Shown here one piece after another: positions 35,291 to 39,631 of a DNA stretch of 39,631 nucleotides. Source of the DNA: Lachnospiraceae bacterium (GTDB taxonomy: Bacteria > Bacillota > Clostridia > Lachnospirales > Lachnospiraceae). The notes beneath the pieces were generated by a model. It was not told where the DNA came from. It saw only the letters and a list, made by a program, of their open reading frames with translations, and ran no database searches. The stretch is taken from the NCBI GenBank assembly GCA_017416465.1, contig JAFQCK010000155.1, forward strand, positions 1 to 39,631, given 5' to 3'. Positions within the stretch are counted from its first letter, which is position 1; each line of letters begins with the position of its first letter. The translations under genes and the position numbers were made by a program.

Positions 35291-35350
35291 AAATAAATAA
35301 AATACCTTAGTTATTCAAGATTTTGGATAGCTAAGGTATTTTTATTTATT
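35291..35350. terminator. Terminator after the CotH-like gene
   Basis: AAATAAATAAAATACCTTAG pairs with CTAAGGTATTTTTATTT in a long stem with few mismatches. The T-rich right arm serves the CotH gene, and the A-rich left arm would also stop transcription coming from the minus strand. Confidence 0.88.
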
Positions 35351-35410
35351 ATATGAGGTGCGAAGCATATTTTTTCTAACTAGTCTGATACAAAATATAT
35401 TGCAAACAAT

Positions 35411-35488
35411 GTGTGACAAGAAGTGTGAAATAAAAAACGTAGTTGTCACATATTGCGAATAATTGAAGGTAAAAGTAAAATATTAGTA
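35411..35488 (+). promoter_or_regulatory. Operator-promoter module, copy A
   Basis: TGTGACA (35412-35418) and TGTCACA (35444-35450) form an inverted repeat. Directly after it come TTGCGA (35453-35458), 17 bases, and TAAAAT (35476-35481), a promoter reading on plus. The 78-bp segment is about 80 percent alike to 37739-37816. The promoter faces the 3' end of the minus-strand XRE gene, so its transcript would be antisense to that gene, unless it serves a nine-residue frame at 35512-35541 (MSYLFCGIL). Confidence 0.6.
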
Positions 35489-35509
35489 TTGAAATAAGTA
35501 GTTTGGAAA

Positions 35510-35857
35510 TTATGAGTTATCTTTTTTGTGGGATTTTATAGCTGAAAGTTCATCAATTAAATGGCAAACTTTTAAGTAGTGCCCTGCTTGTTCTTTTGGA
35601 ATGCTTTCAGCATATAACGAAAAAGGTGTTTGGTTGTTAGGTGTTTCATCGCCAAATAAAATATAATCAGTGGATAAGTATAATGTTTTTGATAAACACA
35701 TAAGAGTTTTAAGGGACATACCACGAGCACCAAGTTCTATATCAGAACAGAACTTAGGCGTAATATCTAAAATTTCTGCCAACTCATTTCTTGTCATATG
35801 CAATTCCTCGCGTCTAAGACGTATACGGTTGCCAATTGCAAGATTATCTATTTCCAT
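35510..35857 (-). CDS. Small XRE-family transcriptional regulator
   Basis: The 115-residue protein has an N-terminal Cro/C1 helix-turn-helix (about 8-65: RIRLRREELHMTRNELAEIL, then a DIELGARGMSLKTL recognition region). A short C-terminal helix follows (KEQAGHYLKVCHLIDEL). Such proteins bind palindromic operators as dimers. AAAGGAG precedes ATG 35857 on the minus strand. It diverges from the larger XRE-like regulator at 36167 and is opposed at its 3' end by operator-promoter copy A, so cross-regulation is plausible. No target is known. Confidence 0.85.
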   Translation of the reverse strand: MEIDNLAIGNRIRLRREELHMTRNELAEILDITPKFCSDIELGARGMSLKTLMCLSKTLYLSTDYILFGDETPNNQTPFSLYAESIPKEQAGHYLKVCHLIDELSAIKSHKKDNS

Positions 35858-36018
35858 TTTAAAATCTCCTTTTTATTTAAATTGATAAAGTTATATTAAT
35901 CTAATATGGCTAAAAACAAAGAAACTATTAGCGTTTAAAAGAAGTAACTAGAAGTTGTAACAGAAAATCGGATTAAACATAACTTTTGTAGTATTAGATG
36001 ATTGTTTTAAAGGGATTA

Positions 36019-36047
36019 TTGACTGTATAAAAAATAAATGTTAAACT
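36019..36047 (+). promoter_or_regulatory. Promoter of the large regulator gene
   Basis: TTGACT (36019-36024) and TAAACT (36042-36047) are 17 bases apart. The leader is about 110 bases and contains the tandem operator-like repeats. The stretch 35858-36018 holds the divergent start of the small XRE gene and little else that I can see. Confidence 0.6.
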
Positions 36048-36129
36048 TTTAGTGTGTTGCTTAACACAACTTAGAGTTATAAACGGGAAAATAAATGTTA
36101 AGTACGTTACTTAATGAAAAAGTAACGTA
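36031..36129. repeat. Tandem operator-like repeats in the large regulator leader
   Basis: AAAATAAATGTTAA occurs at 36031-36044 and 36088-36101, 57 bp apart. Each copy is followed by a different perfect palindrome around a shared GTTRCTTAA core: TGTGTT-GCTT-AACACA (36053-36068), and TACGTTACTT / AAGTAACGTA (36103-36129). The first copy overlaps the spacer and -10, which suggests autoregulation. Confidence 0.65.
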
Positions 36130-36166
36130 ATATCAATGTTTGAAACGTTGGTATGAAAGGATTGTT

Positions 36167-37663
36167 ATGTCAAAATTTTCAAGACAGTTAAGAGAAGTAG
36201 TAGATGAAAAAGATATAAAAATTTATTCGCTTGCAAAAAAAATAGATTGTGATAGAAGTTTATTGCAAAAGGTTATTTCAGGTGAGCGAAAATTGGGTTT
36301 TGATAAGTTTACGCTTTTGTTTGAGGAATTAAAAAACTATTTAGAAGCTGATGAACTTAAAAGATTATATGAGAATTTCTCGTCGGATTACTTTGGCGAA
36401 GACTATGAATTAATAGTATTTGTAAAGAATCGCATAAAGCAAATGTCAGAGTTTGAATGTTATATTAATAATACGAATTTTGATATCCTTAATATTAGCC
36501 AATATAATGATTGTGAAGAATATATAAATGAAAAGAATAAGGTTATTGAAAAGTTTATTAAGGATTTCAGGCTTAATGATAATGAGAAAAATATTGTAAA
36601 CAAGGTAGCTGAAATATTTTGTAGGGAATTTATATATTCCATACAAAATGATGTTATACCAAAGTTATATTTATACATACCTGATAATCTTGCATTTGTA
36701 AAAAATCTTATAATAGTTTTACTGAAAAATAGTAATTTGAAAGGTAGGATTGATTTAAAGTTCGTAATTGAATGTATTTCAGAGAACAGTGACAAATCTT
36801 TGATGGGAAAATTCTTAACTGCATGTGAGTTTGCTTCGTATGGATATAATACATATTTTGAAGAATATGAAACATATACAAGAAAAAATAGTATATTGCC
36901 ATACTATATTATTACAAGTAATAATTCGTTAATGATATCTGAAGATTGCGAAATAGTACTTTTGAATAGCGATTATAGCCAAGTGTCTAAAATGTTAGAA
37001 AGATTTGAAGAAATAATATCTAATAAAGAATATTTCTTCGAGTCACTTGAGTGTAATGAGTTTAATCATTGGATGCTAAAAAATAGGATGAATATAGATA
37101 CTTGTGAGGATATTTGTTGTAATCTAAATGTTTTTATGTTCTGTACAAGGGAAATACTTGAAGAAATAATAGATAAAGATTATGAAGACAGAGAAGATTT
37201 AATAAACAGGCTTGTAGAAGTATTTGAAAATGTAAAAAGAACGCATATACTTTCTTTTTCATCAATTAAATCCATAAATAAATATTCTGAATTTAAAAAA
37301 GTATTTTTAGAAAATCAGGCAATAGGATTAAATATTGATGATAAGGTATATATAAATCTTATAGATGAACTTTACAGATACTATTCAAGAAATGATTCGG
37401 ATTTTAATTTACTTCTGGATGATAAATATGTATTTAGTGAAAAGATAAATCTTACGGTATGTGATAAGAAAAAAATATTTATAGATGCATTTTTATATAA
37501 CAAGGATAATAAAAAGGGTGCGGTTGCATATCTGAATTCACCGGTTATAGCAGAGCATTTGGTTAATTATTATGAATATTTAAGGAATTCGGAGATGTGT
37601 CTTAAGAAAAATGAGTCGATAAGGTTTGTGAAGCGAATTGTGGAGAAAGTCTTTGTAACGTAG
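36167..37663 (+). CDS. Large XRE-like regulator with unrecognised C-terminal region
   Basis: An XRE-like helix-turn-helix (about 5-60, KFSRQLREVVDEKDIKIYSL, then DRSLLQKVISGERKLGF) is joined to about 430 residues I do not recognise. That part is mixed helical and strand, with no membrane segment and no clear TPR or enzyme motif; YYIITSNNSLMIS and CEIVLLNSD look like strand segments of a sensor domain. The layout, a DNA-binding head on a large cytosolic body, recalls peptide-responsive RRNPP regulators, but it is longer than PlcR, Rgg or NprR. GAAAGG precedes ATG 36167; TTG 36140 is less likely. It lies 12 bases before a 10-codon frame and near operator copy B. Confidence 0.7.
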   Translation: MSKFSRQLREVVDEKDIKIYSLAKKIDCDRSLLQKVISGERKLGFDKFTLLFEELKNYLEADELKRLYENFSSDYFGEDYELIVFVKNRIKQMSEFECYINNTNFDILNISQYNDCEEYINEKNKVIEKFIKDFRLNDNEKNIVNKVAEIFCREFIYSIQNDVIPKLYLYIPDNLAFVKNLIIVLLKNSNLKGRIDLKFVIECISENSDKSLMGKFLTACEFASYGYNTYFEEYETYTRKNSILPYYIITSNNSLMISEDCEIVLLNSDYSQVSKMLERFEEIISNKEYFFESLECNEFNHWMLKNRMNIDTCEDICCNLNVFMFCTREILEEIIDKDYEDREDLINRLVEVFENVKRTHILSFSSIKSINKYSEFKKVFLENQAIGLNIDDKVYINLIDELYRYYSRNDSDFNLLLDDKYVFSEKINLTVCDKKKIFIDAFLYNKDNKKGAVAYLNSPVIAEHLVNYYEYLRNSEMCLKKNESIRFVKRIVEKVFVT

Positions 37664-37675
37664 AGGGGGGACGTT

Positions 37676-37708
37676 ATGAAGACTTTTTTTGATTTATGGG
37701 AAAGTTGA
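37676..37708 (+). CDS. Ten-residue micro-ORF with strong ribosome site
   Basis: AGAGGGGGGA (37662-37671) sits four bases before ATG 37676, opening MKTFFDLWES and a TGA stop. The ribosome site is among the strongest in the window and overlaps the regulator stop codon, so the frame would be co-translated with the regulator. It could be a signal or leader peptide. It could also be a chance frame; ten codons give no statistical support by themselves, and no secretion signal is visible. Confidence 0.35.
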   Translation: MKTFFDLWES

Positions 37709-37738
37709 ATGTGAAAGTATTTATTTGAAAAGTAATAG

Positions 37739-37816
37739 GTGTGACTGGTGTGTGAAATGAAAAAACAAATCTGTCACATATTGCAAATGTTGATAGGTGA
37801 AAGTAAAATAATTGTA
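37739..37816 (+). promoter_or_regulatory. Operator-promoter module, copy B
   Basis: This has the same design as 35411-35488: TGTGAC (37740-37745) and GTCACA (37773-37778) form an inverted repeat with the same 33-bp spacing, followed by TTGCAA (37781-37786), 17 bases, and TAAAAT (37804-37809). It points to the PepC-like gene at 37973, leaving a leader of about 155 bases, which is AT-rich without other clear features. Confidence 0.65.
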
Positions 37817-37972
37817 GAATTATGTATAAAAGTAAAAAAAAAGAAAAACTCTGAAAAATTATTTATTCATTTTTGGACAAATAAAATGAGGAACTAGAAT
37901 AAATAATAATTTAACTATTTGTGAATATATAAGAAGAACTTAATAAAGATTTGGAATTTAGAGGAGAAAAGT

Positions 37973-38515
37973 ATGACATTGGAAACAATAAATAAATTTC
38001 AAGAAAATAACAAAAAAGTTTTAATGCCTAATACAATCTCTGTAATGTCCTCGTTTATTAAAAATAATATTGAAAAATATAATAGCAATAATCCTTTATT
38101 TTCTTATGCTCAAGGAAAAACAGGATATTGTTGGTTAGCATCAGGACTATTGTGTATTTCAATTTTTTGTAATAGACAAAAGGAGCTTAAAGTAAATTTT
38201 GATTTAAATAGATTAATTTTTTTTGATAAATTAGAAAAAGCTAATATATTTTTTTTACAAATCATAAATAACATAGATAGTGATATTACAAGTCATCCTA
38301 ATGCTTATCTTATTAATTATGCTATGGGGGACAAAGGGCAGTGGGGAATGCTTTGTAATTTGATAAAAAAATATGGTCTTACTTTAGTAGAAGATGAAAA
38401 AAACTTGTGTACAAAAAGTACACAAGAACTAAATAGTTGTATTTCATATTTGATGAGATTGTATGCTTTGGAAATGCATACTCAATATCCAGTGAGGAGT
38501 AATTCATTTTTGTAA
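37973..38515 (+). CDS. PepC-like (C1B, bleomycin hydrolase family) cysteine peptidase, C-terminally truncated
   Basis: The 180-residue product matches only the first part of aminopeptidase C, which is normally about 440 residues. Cys53 in QGKTGYCWLASGL corresponds to the catalytic Cys, and MGDKGQWGMLCNLIKKYGL matches the substrate-side DGGQWDML segment. The catalytic His and Asn, found in the C-terminal half, are absent. Similarity fades near residue 168, and the last dozen residues (TQYPVRSNSFL) look unrelated. Hairpin-rich DNA and a transposase follow, so an insertion or deletion probably removed the rest. GAGGAGA precedes ATG 37973. It may be a dead fragment or a repurposed domain. Confidence 0.7.
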   Translation: MTLETINKFQENNKKVLMPNTISVMSSFIKNNIEKYNSNNPLFSYAQGKTGYCWLASGLLCISIFCNRQKELKVNFDLNRLIFFDKLEKANIFFLQIINNIDSDITSHPNAYLINYAMGDKGQWGMLCNLIKKYGLTLVEDEKNLCTKSTQELNSCISYLMRLYALEMHTQYPVRSNSFL

Positions 38516-38520
38516 CAAAA

Positions 38521-38719
38521 AATATGCCGTATTTATACGGTCTATGGCGTTTATCAAACACCTAATTATATTCTAAATAGGTAATTGCGAAACTCGCTAA
38601 TGCTCGTTCGCAATCTTGATTCCAAACAAGGAGAATTCGTGCAAAGCACGAATTCCGAGATAAAAATTGAAAGAAACGAATTTTGGGCGTACTTTAATAA
38701 GCTTCAACGTTTATTAAAG
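38521..38719. repeat. Cluster of perfect hairpins between the PepC fragment and the transposase
   Basis: Four stems are visible: CCGTA/TACGG (near 38525-38540), ATTGCGAA/TTCGCAAT (38584-38614), GAATTCGTGC/GCACGAATTC around AAA (38633-38655), and CTTTAATAA/TTATTAAAG (38692-38719). They may mark the end of the insertion sequence or remains of palindromic elements. I could not assign a terminal inverted repeat because the other end of the element is outside the window. Confidence 0.5.
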
Positions 38720-38728
38720 CTATAAGGC

Positions 38729-39631
38729 CTAGGCGATCAAAGGTTTTAAACTGCGGATATATTCATGGTGTTTAATTTTATCAGCGAGGACTACAGTTAT
38801 AAGCTGGGTAATTCCGGCGAGAATTAAGTCGGCATGTAATGTTTTTTCATTTTGTGTGCGGCGTCCTGCAAGACAGAGATTGTCCTTGATATGGTTAATG
38901 TCCCTTTCTACGACAGTTCGTATTTTATAGGTATTGTCCCATTCTTCTGTACCACGGACAGTTCCCGGATATGCACGAAGATCTTTTTCGGGATAGATAT
39001 AAACCATACGACCGCATTTAGAAGGAGTACAAGGGGTATCACACTGACATTCTCTGTGACATTTACCGGTAGTTTTGTCGTATATCCATTTGATTTTAGG
39101 ATAGACAAATTTATACCTGGTTACACCACTACGAAGATTGGCGGTTCCCTCATACTTCATCAGAAGTGAATCATCATGTGGGCAACAAGGAATACCCTCT
39201 TCGTTAATAGTATAATCAACATTTTCAAGATGAGCTCTGGAATTTAGAGGTATGTAGGCTTTTGAAAAATGTTTATTGCAGCCAAATGTGTCGCCGGAGA
39301 GAAGTTCTTTGTAGAGACCTACTGTATCAAAAGCTGCATCTCCGAGAAATACTTTAGGATTGATAAGCGGGTGTTTCGTAAAAAAGTCCTTTAAAGTAGG
39401 AATCAGAAGTTTTGAGTCATGAACACTTTTGTCTTCATCGGGTGAATCAGATTTCTTTTCTACAACAATGTCAGGATGGGAATTCATGAAGTCTTTGTTG
39501 TAAAAAGAAATATGACGAATGATACCAAGCCCGTTTGTAACAATACCAAATTTAAAGACATAACAGAAATGTCCGTTTATAAAAAGCTGTTTGATTTCAG
39601 GATTTGCAGCGGCATGGGAAGGCATGGAACC
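38729..39631 (-). CDS. DDE transposase of an IS4/IS5/IS1182-like insertion sequence, partial
   Basis: The frame is open to the window edge and reads GS before the Met at 39625, so the N-terminus lies beyond 39631. FLGDAAFDTVGLYKEL carries the second catalytic Asp region of DDE_Tnp_1-type transposases. TVVERDINHIKDNLCLAGRR carries the catalytic Glu helix (E in VVERDIN), and the end (LADLILAGITQLIT-type) is also typical. The middle has a Cys-rich insert (CHRECQCDTPC, SKCG) resembling the zinc-knuckle region of IS1182-like enzymes. The first Asp is probably upstream, out of view. No frameshift is seen in this part. Confidence 0.85.
   Translation of the reverse strand, partial: GSMPSHAAANPEIKQLFINGHFCYVFKFGIVTNGLGIIRHISFYNKDFMNSHPDIVVEKKSDSPDEDKSVHDSKLLIPTLKDFFTKHPLINPKVFLGDAAFDTVGLYKELLSGDTFGCNKHFSKAYIPLNSRAHLENVDYTINEEGIPCCPHDDSLLMKYEGTANLRSGVTRYKFVYPKIKWIYDKTTGKCHRECQCDTPCTPSKCGRMVYIYPEKDLRAYPGTVRGTEEWDNTYKIRTVVERDINHIKDNLCLAGRRTQNEKTLHADLILAGITQLITVVLADKIKHHEYIRSLKPLIA

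Noticed and set aside
35411-37816. Attachment sites of an integrated phage or integrative element
   Set aside because: No integrase, recombinase or phage gene lies between the repeats, and the repeats contain full promoter elements, which suits regulation better.
38852-39169. Plus-strand open frame inside the transposase region
   Set aside because: The minus-strand frame has clear DDE transposase motifs and continues to the window edge.

Overview
The window is low-GC DNA from a spore-forming, anaerobic-type Firmicute, most likely a Lachnospiraceae member. The basis is AT-rich codon use, strong GGAGG-type ribosome sites, a conserved holA / rpsT / gpr / spoIIP block, and lipoproteins and histidine kinases of Gram-positive type. 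No species can be named from sequence alone.

Layout. 1-4018: the 3' end of a type I restriction specificity gene (hsdS), a strikingly regular array of inverted-repeat units, and hsdR. 4089-8838: a glycogen-debranching-like GH13 protein that appears to have lost every catalytic residue, a TraX-like membrane protein, and a membrane c-di-GMP phosphodiesterase with a decayed GGDEF and an intact EAL domain. 8912-12212: a pyridoxal/pyridoxamine kinase, a Maf-HAD fusion, and a PrsA-type foldase lipoprotein preceded by a perfect 22-bp palindrome. 12306-16239 (minus): a CsbB-like glycosyltransferase and a GtrA-YfhO fusion, which together hold all three parts of a lipid-linked envelope glycosylation system in two genes.

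16491-21487: arginine biosynthesis, with argG on minus diverging from argJ-argB-argD on plus. ARG-box-like sites lie between them and one sits inside the argJ promoter. argC and argH are not here. 21770-28841: a small YdcZ-type transporter, a lipoprotein form of ComEA, a response regulator / histidine kinase / GerMN-lipoprotein trio resembling actinobacterial MtrA-MtrB-LpqB, and ComEC, which seems to start at a non-standard ATC codon. 29102-35281: holA, rpsT (minus, TTG start), gpr, spoIIP, and a surface-anchored CotH-type kinase with a coding 15-bp minisatellite.

35282-39631 is accessory DNA. It carries a small XRE regulator (minus) and a 498-residue regulator with an XRE-like N-terminus and an unrecognised C-terminal region. 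A 10-codon reading frame with a very strong ribosome site follows, then a truncated PepC-like cysteine peptidase and a partial DDE transposase at the edge. Two diverged copies of one operator-promoter module (35411-35488 and 37739-37816) bracket the regulators. This regulator / micro-ORF / duplicated operator / peptidase group is my best candidate for an undescribed system. The repeat array beside hsdS and the dead GH13 protein come next.
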